34,725 bases of DNA from Cytophagales bacterium (lineage in GTDB: Bacteria; Bacteroidota; Bacteroidia; Cytophagales; 172606-1): positions 1 to 34,725 of the forward strand of contig JAUJNL010000049.1 of NCBI GenBank assembly GCA_030448185.1, read 5' to 3'. This document shows, piece after piece, positions 1 to 8,922 of this stretch. The notes below the pieces were generated by a model. That model was not told the origin of the DNA and made no database searches. It worked only from the letters and a program-made list of their open reading frames with translations. Position 1 is the stretch's first letter; each line of letters starts with the position of its first letter. A program made the translations under genes and the position numbers.

Positions 1-1281
1 TACGAAGATATTGACGGTGATGGGAAAAAAGACCTGTTAGCTGCTCCTAATGTATCGCAGAACGAGGGCAATCGAATTGATTTCCGGCAGTCGGCTTGGT
101 TGTACCGGAATACCGGCACCAGCGGTACCCCTGCCTTTAGCTATCAACGAGCTGATTTTCTGCAAAATACAATGATCGACGCGGGTGAGAATGCTTTCCC
201 TGCGCTGGCTGATTATGACGGGGATGGCGACCTGGATCTATTTGTCGGGCACCGGGGAAACCCATCCGGGGACGGGAAGCTAGCAGCTGGGATTCATTTG
301 TTTCAAAACACCGGCACGGCCCTTTCGCCAGCCTTCCAATGGGTAACGGATGACTTTATGGGCCTTTCTTCCCTGCAGGCTACCGATTTGAAGCCGCTTT
401 TCGCCGACCTCAACCGTGACGGTGCTCCGGACTTGATCCTGGCCAATACGTATAACCGCGGGTTGAACTCGGATCTGAAGTACTGGTTGAATGAGGCGCC
501 GCCCAAAAGAGCTTTTCAGTTCACCCCGGGTACTTTCCGGACTATATCTATCAGTATGCGCCCTACCGATGCTCCTTTCTTATACGACCTTGACTTGGAT
601 GGCGACCTGGATCTGTTATCGGGCAAGATTTTCGGGGAGTTATTTTACTACAAAAACACGGGCAACGCCAATAATCCGGCTTTTACCCTTCAGACGGACC
701 GCTTTGCTGGTTTCCCCCGCACGACTTTCGATTTTAATCAGGCCCCACTCCTAGCCGATCTGGATGGAAATGGCAAACCGGAACTTATTGTTGCCAATCG
801 CAGCGGAAGGCTACAAATTGTAGCGGATGCTACTTCTGATCCTGGCAGCAACCCGGGTATAATTGAAGAGGTAATACTGGACTCTTTAGGGCAAAAATTT
901 AGTTCATTGTCATTAGGCGGCACCATTACACTAGCCGCCGGCGACTTAACTGGGGATGGCTTGCCAGATCTGGTTGCCGGATCGGGAGGCGGCGGACTAG
1001 TACTACTGAAAAACATTCTTAAAGACAGCACCGGTTCCGTTAAAACGGGTAAAGCCAGTCTGTACCCTAACCCCGCCAGCCGGATGGTTTACGTCAGGGT
1101 TCCGGAAGACGGAGAAATTGCTTTTTTTAATGTATTAGGCCAAGAGACCGGAAACCGCTACAGCGTAAAGGCTGGCCGCGAAAATGAAATTTCTGTGCAC
1201 CACTGGCCTGCTGGTATGTATCTGGCCCGAATTAAGACTTCAGCGGGAACACAAACCATAAAGTTTTTAGTCACCCGGTAA
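1..1281 (+). CDS. FG-GAP/VCBS repeat protein with T9SS sorting domain (5' truncated)
   Basis: The frame is open from the first base of the window, so the N-terminus lies upstream. The product repeats calcium-binding FG-GAP/VCBS blades with Asp-rich loops (DGDGKKDLL, DYDGDGDLDLF, DLDLDGDLDLL, DLDGNGKPELI, DLTGDGLPDLV), typical of a beta-propeller. The last ~75 residues form a type IX secretion type-A sorting domain: a YPNPAS start, a short beta-sandwich (VLGQE, WPAGMYLARI) and a basic end at KFLVTR. This predicts export through the outer membrane by T9SS and surface attachment or release. Ligand and function are unknown; such propellers often bind carbohydrates or proteins. The gene converges on the minus-strand gene at 1400-1561 with a shared palindromic terminator between them. 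The family call is confident, the role is not. Confidence 0.88.
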   Translation, partial: YEDIDGDGKKDLLAAPNVSQNEGNRIDFRQSAWLYRNTGTSGTPAFSYQRADFLQNTMIDAGENAFPALADYDGDGDLDLFVGHRGNPSGDGKLAAGIHLFQNTGTALSPAFQWVTDDFMGLSSLQATDLKPLFADLNRDGAPDLILANTYNRGLNSDLKYWLNEAPPKRAFQFTPGTFRTISISMRPTDAPFLYDLDLDGDLDLLSGKIFGELFYYKNTGNANNPAFTLQTDRFAGFPRTTFDFNQAPLLADLDGNGKPELIVANRSGRLQIVADATSDPGSNPGIIEEVILDSLGQKFSSLSLGGTITLAAGDLTGDGLPDLVAGSGGGGLVLLKNILKDSTGSVKTGKASLYPNPASRMVYVRVPEDGEIAFFNVLGQETGNRYSVKAGRENEISVHHWPAGMYLARIKTSAGTQTIKFLVTR

Positions 1282-1348
1282 ACTTATACTAATTCGATGT
1301 TAGTTGCCCGTTAGTCAATGTTCGCAATCAACTAGTATTTCTACAAAC

Positions 1349-1376
1349 AAGGCCGCCCTCCATGGAGGGCGGCCTT
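1349..1376. terminator. Bidirectional palindromic terminator
   Basis: A perfect 28-bp palindrome (AAGGCCGCCCTCC and its complement; 12-bp stem with a 4-base loop) sits between two convergent genes, 67 bases after the first stop and 23 bases after the stop of the minus-strand gene. The GC-rich stem is flanked by A and T at its ends, so it could stop transcription in both directions. Confidence 0.8.
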
Positions 1377-1399
1377 ACAATCTATTCTTAATTCTGTGG

Positions 1400-1561
1400 T
1401 TATACTACTCTGCGGCCTGCAATTACCCGAATCAGGATTGCAATAATAGCCAATACCAGTAGTACGTGAATAAAGTTACCTACTGCTTCGCCAAAACCGA
1501 TGTAGCCGACTAACCAAAGAATGATTAATACAATTGCTACGATGTTTAAGATACTTCCCAT
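1400..1561 (-). CDS. Small membrane protein, lmo0937/DUF5670-like
   Basis: A 53-residue protein starting MGSILNIVAIVLIILW and ending IRVIAGRRVV. It is almost wholly two hydrophobic helices (about residues 4-19 and 30-46) separated by a short GYIGFGEAVGNF loop. This size and pattern match the lmo0937/DUF5670 family of tiny membrane proteins, common in Bacteroidota and often stress-related; the function is unknown. No Shine-Dalgarno is visible. A TAAATTTG box (plus-strand CAAATTTA, 1569-1576) lies only 7 bases before the ATG; if it is a real -7 box the transcript would be nearly leaderless, so it may be coincidental. Confidence 0.7.
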   Translation of the reverse strand: MGSILNIVAIVLIILWLVGYIGFGEAVGNFIHVLLVLAIIAILIRVIAGRRVV

Positions 1562-1576
1562 AATTATTCAAATTTA

Positions 1577-2050
1577 AGGTGAAAACTTATTTTTGGTTAT
1601 TTTATTGTTTATTGCTTTTGTTGGGAGTATGTACGGGAAGGAATAAATTAGGTTATCCTTTAGAAAAAAATCTTTTCTTAACCAATCCTCATAAAGCGGC
1701 CTCTGCATCGAAATAGTATGAAAGACTGTAAAACATCCATCAAAAAACCGGGTTTAAGGATATAAGAGACTGATCTAACGTAGAAAGGCTAATAGCCGCT
1801 TATCGGCTGATGCGGGATTAGAATTGTTAATTCTGCAGTTTTAAGTATAAAACACCAAACTGAACCTGTATTTTTAACGGTAATTGCTAAGAATTATCTA
1901 TTTTACCCCGCAAACACATACAAACAGTCATGCTTGAAACTGGGCAGTCCTATCAAGCTGAAGTTTGTTTTACGAGCAGGAAACAGGCAAAGTCACTATT
2001 ACCGGTGAAGCATTAGTGATGAACCGGCAAAAAGTACCCCGGATTAGGGC
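1577..2050. other. Intergenic region without a recognisable gene
   Basis: No ORF here has convincing codon use or a family match. At 1930-2050 short plus-strand pieces in different frames (LETGQSYQAEV, then KVTITGEALVMN) faintly recall the end of a MaoC/hotdog domain, too weak to call. The rest is AT-rich spacer. Confidence 0.5.
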
Positions 2051-2066
2051 GTGAAAATAGTTTTCA

Positions 2067-2108
2067 GTTTCTTGTTTCCAGTTTTAAAAATAACCGGAAA
2101 CAAGAAAC
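2067..2108. repeat. 13-bp inverted repeat downstream of rseP
   Basis: GTTTCTTGTTTCC (2067-2079) and its exact complement GGAAACAAGAAAC (2096-2108) flank a 16-base spacer. It lies just past the rseP stop and may act as a transcript end, though it is AT-rich and lacks a T tract. Similar GGAAAC/AACCGG words continue to 2120, giving it the look of a degenerate intergenic repeat. Confidence 0.55.
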
Positions 2109-2121
2109 CAACAACCGGAAA

Positions 2122-3495
2122 CTATGAAGGGAATATAGTTTTGAAAATATCGTTGAAGAACGCAAAGACCATCAGGCCAAGCAGAATTACCATTCCTACT
2201 TTCTGGGCTACTTCCAGAAACTTTTCGGATGGACTACGGCCCGAAATCATCTCGTAAGTCAGAAACATCACGTGTCCACCGTCCAGGGCCGGAATCGGCA
2301 GGAAGTTCATAAAGGCCAGGATCATAGATAACAGTGCGGTCAATGACCAGAATCGTTCCCAGTTCCAGATACCACCATAGAGTTTAGCAATTCCCACCGG
2401 ACCACTCATGGATTTGGAAAAGGATACCTCGCCCCGGAAAATTTTCCCGAACGCCCGAATATTATCCCGTACCACGCCGAAAGCCATAGCAGGGCCTTCC
2501 TGAACAGCCATTCCTAAGGTATAATCTATCTTTTCCAGGTTAAATGGACTGGCTGGATACACACCTATAGTTCCATCCTCAGTCAGCCGAATAGTTTTTT
2601 GCAGCTTTTCAGTCCCGCGAAGTATACCAAGTGTAATCTCATCACCCTTGAATTTTTGTACGCCTTCCTGAAATTGGTCATAAAACGTGATAGGCTTACC
2701 GTTAAGCTCAACTACTTTATCACCGGCAAGCAGGCCGGCCTTTTCAGCCGGCATCTTCTCCTGTTTTTTGGCTAAGCCCAAAGAAAGGAGGATCTTCTGC
2801 AGCCCAGTCGGAGCCCGGTACGTAATTACGGAGTCAATAACAAAGGGCCTTCTCGGCTCGATAAAGTCCCGTTTGTCGGATAGCTTTTCGATTAGATTAG
2901 ACGGAATATCTACCCGCATCGTTTGACCATTTCGCTCTACGGTGTAGTAGCTGTTAGGGGTGAACATGACCTCTTTGCCACTTACCGCATAAAAATCCTT
3001 ATAAGGCTTTCCATTGATTTCCAGAATCTTATCGCCAGTCCGAAGCCCTATTTCTTTGGCTGCGTCATACGCCACAACCCCATACTTAGCTTCCGAAGCA
3101 GGCAAGTAGGTGCGTCCGAACATGAATAATAGAATTATGAAAATGACAATTCCCGTAATCACATTAACAATGATACCGCCCATCATTACGATCAGGCGCT
3201 GCCAGGCGGGCTTGGCCCGGAACTCCCAGGGTTGGGGTTCTTTATTCAGGTAATCGGTATCCAGCGACTCATCAACCATACCAGATATTTTCACGAATCC
3301 ACCCAACGGAATAGCTCCCAGAGAGTACTCCGTTTCCCCGTATTTGAATCCAAAAATCTTGGGCGGAAATCCAATGGAATACTGTTCCACCTTCATTCCG
3401 AATAATTTAGCCGTCAGTAAGTGTCCCAATTCGTGTAACCCTACCAGAATGGATAACCCCAGGATTAACTGGGCTGCCATCACTAAAACTTCCAT
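2122..3495 (-). CDS. rseP: RIP metalloprotease (site-2 protease) RseP
   Basis: 457 residues, an inner-membrane zinc protease that cleaves transmembrane segments, such as anti-sigma factors or leftover signal peptides. The catalytic HELGH motif is at residues 21-25 inside the first membrane helix. The second conserved motif (LPIPALDGGH) lies in a C-terminal helix and supplies the third zinc ligand. Two PDZ-like regions sit between them (IGLRTGDKILEINGK and AGLLAGDKVVELNGK). The length fits the family. ATG at 3495 is the natural start because the HELGH helix begins shortly after it. It follows the Uma2 and dxr genes on the same strand; dxr-rseP adjacency is usual in Bacteroidota. Confidence 0.95.
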   Translation of the reverse strand: MEVLVMAAQLILGLSILVGLHELGHLLTAKLFGMKVEQYSIGFPPKIFGFKYGETEYSLGAIPLGGFVKISGMVDESLDTDYLNKEPQPWEFRAKPAWQRLIVMMGGIIVNVITGIVIFIILLFMFGRTYLPASEAKYGVVAYDAAKEIGLRTGDKILEINGKPYKDFYAVSGKEVMFTPNSYYTVERNGQTMRVDIPSNLIEKLSDKRDFIEPRRPFVIDSVITYRAPTGLQKILLSLGLAKKQEKMPAEKAGLLAGDKVVELNGKPITFYDQFQEGVQKFKGDEITLGILRGTEKLQKTIRLTEDGTIGVYPASPFNLEKIDYTLGMAVQEGPAMAFGVVRDNIRAFGKIFRGEVSFSKSMSGPVGIAKLYGGIWNWERFWSLTALLSMILAFMNFLPIPALDGGHVMFLTYEMISGRSPSEKFLEVAQKVGMVILLGLMVFAFFNDIFKTIFPS

Positions 3496-3617
3496 GCAAT
3501 AAGAGATAATTAAACTTTAAAACAATGTTAAATTTTGAAGGGGTATTAGGTACTAGTCAATAGTGCATTAGTCATCAGAAAAGGTCAATCCAGAAGAAAC
3601 CAGTACCCAATCCCTTA

Positions 3618-4217
3618 CTAATACCCGATTACTTCGTTCAAGTCAATTTCCAGCCCCGGTAATACTTCGCCTCCTTTTACCCCGCCCAGAGGCAGAGCTT
3701 CCGGTTGATGGTTGTCTGGTGTATACACCTGATACGTCCGGTCTTCGGGGTTAATCAGCCAACCCAGGCGGCAGCCATTCTCCATCCATTCCCGCATTTT
3801 CTCCCACAAATCCTTAACCCGCAAATCCTTAATAGAATCTGATGGTGATTTGATCTCGGCAACAAAGTCAGGACAAATATGGGCAAACCGTTTGCGGTCA
3901 ATTTCCGGAACCAGCTGCCAGCGGTCATTACTCACCCAAGCCACATCTGCCGAACGAACGGAACCGTCTGGTAAAGTAAACCCGGCGCTGGAACCAAACG
4001 TTTTACCAAGTTTATGCTGCTTGTTCCAGAAGGCTATTTCGCTTCCTAATGACAAATCAAATATTCCTGTTTCTGAACCGGTAGGCGGCATAATAATAAT
4101 TTCTCCCTTGCGGTTACGCTCAATTCTCAGTTCTTTATTGGCTACGCAAAAGGCAAAGAATTCCTCTTCGGAAAGCCCTTCCGGTTTCAGGGTATGCGTT
4201 CTCAAGACCTGCAGCAT
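3618..4217 (-). CDS. Uma2 family endonuclease-fold protein
   Basis: 199 residues of the Uma2/DUF820 family, a PD-(D/E)XK restriction-like nuclease fold greatly expanded in Bacteroidota and cyanobacteria. Visible family features: LSEEEFFAFC near the start, RKGEIIIMPPTGSETG (about 36-51), SAGFTLPDGSVRSADVAWV (about 79-97), and the catalytic-like core with the Asp of PDF and the Glu and Lys of AEIKSPSDS. The C-terminus is the usual LPGLEIDLNEV. The biological role and target of these proteins are unknown. It lies 27 bases after dxr on the same strand and appears intact, unlike the two Uma2 remnants at 5524-6021 and 6701-7633. Confidence 0.88.
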   Translation of the reverse strand: MLQVLRTHTLKPEGLSEEEFFAFCVANKELRIERNRKGEIIIMPPTGSETGIFDLSLGSEIAFWNKQHKLGKTFGSSAGFTLPDGSVRSADVAWVSNDRWQLVPEIDRKRFAHICPDFVAEIKSPSDSIKDLRVKDLWEKMREWMENGCRLGWLINPEDRTYQVYTPDNHQPEALPLGGVKGGEVLPGLEIDLNEVIGY

Positions 4218-4244
4218 AAAGACTGTTTTTATTTATAACAATCG

Positions 4245-5009
4245 TCAGGCCAACTTAGTTGCCTCACCAGCTATACGACGGGTTTCGGTATCGGTTTGCA
4301 CGTAATCCTCGTACCCGGGATGTGCAATATACGCGACTTTTGCCAGACAATTCCCCACCACTTCCGGAATTTCCAGAAAGCCAATCTGTTCCGTCAGGAA
4401 GGCCTGGACCGCTACTTCATTAGCCGCATTCAGCACGCAGGATGCATTGCCGCCTTTGTTCAGTGCTTCATAAGCTAGAGCCAGATTGACAAATGTATCA
4501 CTATCGGGTTTTTCGAAGGTAAGGGACGGATAACGGGTAAAATCAAACCGGGGGAAATCGGATTTTAGCCGGTTGGGATAAGCCAAGGCGTATTGAATGG
4601 GCAATTTCATATCGGGCAGGCCCATTTGGGCTTTCAGTGAACCATCCTCAAACTGCACCATCGAATGAATAATGGACTGCGGATGCACAACAACTTCTAT
4701 CTGGGAGGCAGTCAACCCAAATAACCATTTTGCTTCAATCACCTCCAGGCCTTTGTTCATGAGTGTAGCCGAATCAATGGTAATTTTGGCTCCCATCTCC
4801 CAATTAGGATGTTTTAACGCCTGCGTTTTGGTTACAGTCTTAAGAAAGTCTCTGTTTTTTCCACGGAAAGGGCCACCTGAAGCAGTCAATATGATTTTTT
4901 CAATCGGGTTATGAAATTCCCCAATCAGGCACTGAAAGATAGCCGAATGTTCAGAATCTACGGGAAAAATAGACTTCGATCTGCCCTCGTCTTTAATCCA
5001 AACAGCCAC
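4245..5009 (-). pseudogene. dxr: 1-deoxy-D-xylulose 5-phosphate reductoisomerase, C-terminal part
   Basis: Dxr (MEP isoprenoid pathway; converts DXP to MEP with NADPH). The frame carries the catalytic and C-terminal domains: [11 protein letters not shown] with the metal-binding Asp/Glu, SGGPFR, HPNWEMGAKI, MNKGLEVIEAKWLFG with the third acidic ligand, HPQSIIHSMV, and a normal C-terminus (NAANEVAVQAFL). True homology starts only at about SIFPVDSEH, near residue 145 of a normal ~390-residue enzyme. The ATG at 5009 and the next dozen codons are not Dxr; they arise from scrambled DNA upstream. The NADPH-binding domain (GSTGSIG) is absent from this frame and exists only as broken pieces at 5010-5527 and 6411-6704. 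As dxr is normally essential here, either an intact copy exists elsewhere or the sequence is misassembled. Confidence 0.85.
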
Positions 5010-5527
5010 TTGGCTTCAATCACTTCCAGGCCCTTATTCATCAACGTTGCCGAGTAATCGTGATTTTAGCGTTACTGTCCGCAGGTCCGGTCTTTGCCCC
5101 GGAACGGCCCTCCGAGGCAGTTAAAATTATTTTTTTCAATCGGGTTATGAAATTCCCCGGCCAGACATTGAAAAATAGCCGAGTGTTCGGAATCTACGGG
5201 GTAAATATTCACTCCATTTTCCCGTGGCCAGCCGGGTAATCAACTCACCAGCTACCACCAGGGTTTCTTTGTTTGCCAAGGCAATGGGCTTTTTTGGCCT
5301 GAATCGATCCATTGCCACAACGCCTGCCGCGCCCTGACGCAAATACTTTTTCGTAACAGCTCTCATTAGTAATTACGACTACATTGGGCATGGAACTTGG
5401 CTTGAGCAGATCAGCATTGTTCCAGAGCCCTCTACCTCAAAATTAGCCGCAATCACTTCAGGGCCTGGGTTCCGATGGAACTGGCAGAACCGAGTATAGC
5501 AATGCGGCGTCTAGGGGATTGGGTCAT
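5010..5527 (-). pseudogene. dxr: Broken dxr: N-terminal domain plus duplicated internal segment
   Basis: Reading the minus strand from ATG at 5527 gives RRRIAILGSASSIGTQAL (normal GSTGSIG altered), then a frameshift to EVIAANFEV. After loss of the middle come PNVVVITNESCYEKVFA and [24 protein letters not shown], in different frames. From about 5220 to 5010 there is a second copy of the segment seen at about 4725-4980 ([30 protein letters not shown], then ATLMNKGLEVIEAKWLFGL), with an internal deletion. The shared 28-base block at 4895-4922 and 5131-5158 is identical, but other stretches differ by synonymous-looking substitutions. The start overlaps the stop of the upstream Uma2 remnant by ATGA, showing the original gene order Uma2-dxr. 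Confidence 0.8.
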
Positions 5528-6021
5528 GCAGCCCCGTAAATATCATTCAAACTAACCCCGCAGTTACTGAGCAGGATGGAATCTTCGGGCTGTGCCGTGC
5601 GTAAATCCCTTCTCCCGGCGGTACCGTTCCACCAGTACTTGTCCGCAGGAATTCCTCCAGGAGGGAATAGTCCGGTAACACTTAAATTTTTTCGCCCCGA
5701 TCCACACTTTCAGTACCGGGAGAAAGCAGTTCAATAATAATGGAGGGGTTTTTTAGGCAATCCTTCCGGTTTTCGTCAAACTGCATCTTGCCGCCCAGAC
5801 ATTGATCCGGAAAATAATTTTCGCATTCCGGCACGAATACCTCCATATCACTGGTTAGTACAATACAACTGCTTTTCCTCAGGCAGTTATACAGAGCGGC
5901 AATTAAATTTGCTACAATAATATTATGCGCTTGACAGCCGGGTAATCCCAACTCGACTTGTGGGCAGCCTGTTTTTCCAGTTCCAGGTATTCTTCCGGGG
6001 AGGCCTTTGTGAGATTGCCAT
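5524..6021 (-). pseudogene. Uma2 family gene remnant, copy A
   Basis: The longest readable part gives NIIVANLIAALYNCLRK, CIVLTSDMEVFVPECENYF, GKMQFDENRKDCLKNPSII and ELLSPGTESVDRGEK, the Uma2 core in nearly normal order. After about 5700 the frame breaks, but the end is recognisable in other frames: VLVERYRRE, then EDSILLSNCGVSLNDIYGAA followed by TGA at 5524-5526. That stop overlaps the dxr ATG at 5527. The first ~20 codons are also damaged compared with copy B, which reads LTKASPEEYLESIN. Several small deletions are needed to explain it. It is not functional as written. Confidence 0.75.
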
Positions 6022-6044
6022 TGGGAAAGATTTCGGTATTTCAA

Positions 6045-6410
6045 AAAATCAGGGCTTTTTGGCCTGAATAGCTTCCGGATGGTGAAGGTTTAATTGTTTT
6101 ACTTTATTAAAAGCATACATTCCGATCTCTTTCATAACAGGCATCCCAACATTCTCCAACCAATTCATCCGGTGAGTACAAAATCTCTCAATTCAAAAAT
6201 CGTGGGTCAATATTACAGGAATAGTTTAGCTTGCTCAGTATTATCTTCCTTCATTAAACGGTCATAATGCTTTTTATTCCACTCAACTTTATTTACCATC
6301 TGTTTTAAGCGCATTACTGGCTGCCGACTCCAGCAGTCCAAAGACTAATAGTATAGATAAGATATAGTATAGATAAGATAGGAAGGTTTTTCTGATTGAA
6401 GTTTAGCGAC
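6045..6410. other. Scrambled spacer of copy A
   Basis: No intact gene. Around 6051-6070 lies a stray piece resembling dxr (minus-strand EAIQAKKP), nearly identical to 5286-5306. Farther on, exact blocks are shared with 8178-8201 (24 bp, at 6216-6239) and 8220-8235 (16 bp, at 6248-6263). A short AT-rich tandem repeat (TATAGATAAGATA type) is at 6350-6380. Confidence 0.5.
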
Positions 6411-6704
6411 GCAAATCACTTTTTCGTAACAGATGGTCATTAGTAATTGGACGACCTACTATACGTCGTACCGGAACCGGAGGCTTTGCTCAATGAGCGA
6501 AAAAGATTATCGGTCATTGTTCTGGTAATGACGCGTTCTTTGACTAACCAAAAACCAGCAACTCAAACCCGGAAACCCGAAACTACCACCGTCACTAAAT
6601 TACCTCCACTGGGCCTGCAAGTCATCAGCCGATGGATTGGCCAGGCCGGTAGAACCGAGTATAGCAATGCGAAAGCGTCTTTCTGCAAAGGCGGATTGGG
6701 TCAT
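6411..6704 (-). pseudogene. Broken dxr N-terminus, copy B
   Basis: From the ATG at 6704 the minus strand reads MTQSAFAERRFRIAILGSTG, matching the first ~20 residues of Dxr better than copy A does (GSTG retained). It then dissolves; a trace of ITND.CYEKV appears near 6425-6455 in shifted frames. Exact blocks shared with copy A include 6652-6671 = 5487-5506 and 6693-6708 = 5516-5531. Extra unrelated bases separate the blocks. Confidence 0.65.
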
Positions 6705-7633
6705 GCAGTCGTAAAATCAACGTTTCTGTTTCGTGTAAATATCAGGGCAAACTGCATGGCAGTTACTGGGCTACGGTGATGGAATCTCCTTCCGATTAAA
6801 AAAAAAAAAAATGCATGGCTTTCTAAACTCTCTCTCTCTCTCTCTCTGCGCCCCGATACTACCAGCCCGGCGGTGACCGTTCGCCAACCAGTACTTGTCC
6901 GGATTCTTGGATCCACCTCGCCAATCACGTATTCCTCCTCGGCGGGAATAAATTCGTAGAAAAGCATCCAGCAGGTAACAACCCCTCAGAATTTTTTCTG
7001 ATAGGCCAGAAGCCGGATCCACACTTTTCAATAGATTCGTAAATCTTCCGCCGGTAGAGTTGACACCACCGTACACAATAATAATGGAAATGGGGTTTAC
7101 TAGGCAATCCTTCCGGTTTTCGTCAAACTGCATCTTATGCCGCCCACCTATGCAATTGGCATCTGGTACGCAGATAGCCGGGAACGTGGTGGTTGACAAT
7201 ACCCGACAAACGGCCTGTTTTAATGCCGCATTCCGGCACGGATAGAAAAATATTTCCGGTCCAGAAAATCAGCTTTGGTTTCGTGAATGTAGGTCAGCAG
7301 GGCGTTGCGGGCTCCATTAATGTGATTGGGAATCGAACGGGGTAATGAATGTACTTGACCCCAGAGGTAGTGCGAAGTCTTAGCAAAATACACAAAGAGT
7401 CGGGTTGCCCTTCCAATCTTTTTAAATTAGGACGAAAGGCTACAATAACCTGCTTTTTGAAGTCTTATACGCGGCCGAGAATCTGTTCTCTGCGACCATT
7501 GCCCCGGCTATCAGTTCCCCCATTCCGGTAGCAACTCCGACTTGTTGCCGGGCAGCCTGTTTTTCCAGTCTTGATTAATGGATTCCAGGTATTCTTCCGG
7601 GGAGGCCTTGGTTAGATGGATGAGTGGACTCAT
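6701..7633 (-). pseudogene. Uma2 family gene remnant, copy B, inflated by insertions
   Basis: This starts at ATG 7633 with LTKASPEEYLESIN and ends at TGA 6701-6703 overlapping the copy-B dxr ATG, so it is the same Uma2-dxr junction as copy A. Shared exact blocks: 7101-7136 = 5754-5789 (36 bp, encoding MQFDENRKDCL), 7583-7609 = 5981-6007 (27 bp), 7550-7569 = 5962-5981 (20 bp). The tract is ~930 bases against ~500 in copy A because of many unrelated insertions, including 14 A's (6798-6811) and a (CT)10 run (6828-6847). A fragment EEEYVIGEVDP near 6905-6950 may be part of the C-terminal half. It cannot encode a working protein. Confidence 0.7.
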
Positions 7634-8860
7634 TGGGAAAGAATTAACAGGTATTGGATCAAAAATTCAGATAGACCAAATAATCACGGGAATCCTTTTT
7701 TAATCATGTAAATTTCGGACAGTTGGTACCAGATACGAAACGTTGTGTAAATTTGGTGTGTGTGTGTGTGAACATTATGAAAAGCAATGTGCGATTAATA
7801 TCCTGTTTTCTGGCTTGGCCGGAGCCATTCAGTTACTTCCGGCCCGCACCCGAATTCAAAATCATGGTAAATGTAAGCGGTTTGAGCGGCGATTTTGTAG
7901 CAGCGTCAGCCCTTAGTACTCGGTAGTATACATCAAAAACGGCTTCCACGCATACATTGACTTCTTTGATCTCTTTCATGAACAGAATGTAATCTAATAC
8001 ATCCCAACATTCTCCATCGGTCTCACTCATTGAGAATGCCCAATTCATCCGAAATGATTGCACAGTTTACCGATCTGGCCTTGCTAAAAGTACAAAATGC
8101 CTGCTCAAAATTCAAGGTACATAGGCGAATGGGTGCTGGCGGGTCAATCTGGAGTCTACGGTGACGGCCTCTGCTGGCAGGAATAGTTTAGCTTGCTCAG
8201 TCCCATTGAATCGTTTATTCCTTCATTAAACGGTCGGAGCCCTGGTGAATGCGAAAGGAGCTTATTTATTCTTCCACCGGCTCCTCATTACCAGTGGATA
8301 TTGTGATCAAAACGGTGAAAGACCTGATCCATCTGTTTTGAATGACTTGAACAACGAAATTGCGCAGAAATGTCAAAGCTAATGTTACTGGCGGTTGCCG
8401 AGCCGGCATCCGCAGACGTGATTCAGTCCAAAGCACTGAAATAGTATAGATAAAGAGTATACCGTCATATAGATAGTTGATCCTTACCAATGGAGGGCAA
8501 CCGCCGTGCTTAAACGGGAAACGTTCTCAGTAGAAGGTCTTGACCTTGAGGCTATTTTAGAACGGGACAAACTAAAAAGATCGAAAGCGGCAGTATCAAT
8601 CATTTATTGCATATTACTGCCATCAACCGTGTATAACGGCGCCTAAAGAAGTAGCCGGTTAAAGAGTCATTTCGATAAACGGGGGTCATTTTTATTTGTA
8701 ATTATGTTGGACGACAGGATTTCAAATCTGTATACGTCGTACCGTGAACGACGAAGCACCGGTTCTTTATTCTCTCGACGATATTTTTAGCATAAATCGG
8801 TATAAAGCCTTTAAAGCGGGTAAAGTACGAGTAATGGCTGATGCTGTTGTAAAAGTTCAT
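7634..8860. other. Scrambled region without an intact gene
   Basis: Blocks here match 6045-6410 in the same order (8178-8201 and 8220-8235) with large insertions between them. A GT dinucleotide run is at 7756-7770. A minus-strand frame at 7833-8063 reads MNWAFSMSETDGECWDVLDY and VCVEAVFDVYYRVLR, which looks like real protein of an unrecognised family, but its start and end are unsupported. Plus-strand traces include LDLEAILERDKLK near 8540 and DDIFSINRYKAFKAGKVRV near 8780-8830. None can be called as a gene. Confidence 0.5.
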
Positions 8861-8902
8861 CTAAATAAGCGCGCCGGTTTTGAACCGGCCTTTCTTATTT
8901 AG
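8861..8902. terminator. Terminator hairpin downstream of accC
   Basis: CTAAATAAG (8861-8869) pairs with CTTATTTAG (8894-8902), and inside it GCCGGTT pairs with AACCGGC around a short loop. It begins 21 bases past the accC stop. The GC core with A/T-rich outer arms suits termination in either direction, so it probably ends the seven-gene fatty-acid operon. Confidence 0.75.
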
Positions 8903-8922
8903 AATATATTATCATACATCTT

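Noticed and set aside
1930..2045. Possible remnant of a MaoC/hotdog-fold gene on the plus strand (LETGQSYQAEV, then KVTITGEALVMN in another frame)
   Set aside because: Only about 40 residues in two frames, without catalytic motif or start; too weak to call.
6447..6779. Plus-strand ORF of 110 codons
   Set aside because: It runs antisense across the broken dxr copy B and the Uma2 end; a shadow frame.
7833..8063. Minus-strand ORF of 76 codons with a plausible protein (ETDGECWDVLDYILF)
   Set aside because: Lies in the scrambled tract, its ends fall in blocks shared with 6045-6410, and no family could be recognised.
8690..8760. A 14-base match TATACGTCGTACCG with 6460-6473, suggesting a third copy of the duplicated locus
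   Set aside because: The match is short and neighbouring sequence does not align; not enough to claim a third copy.
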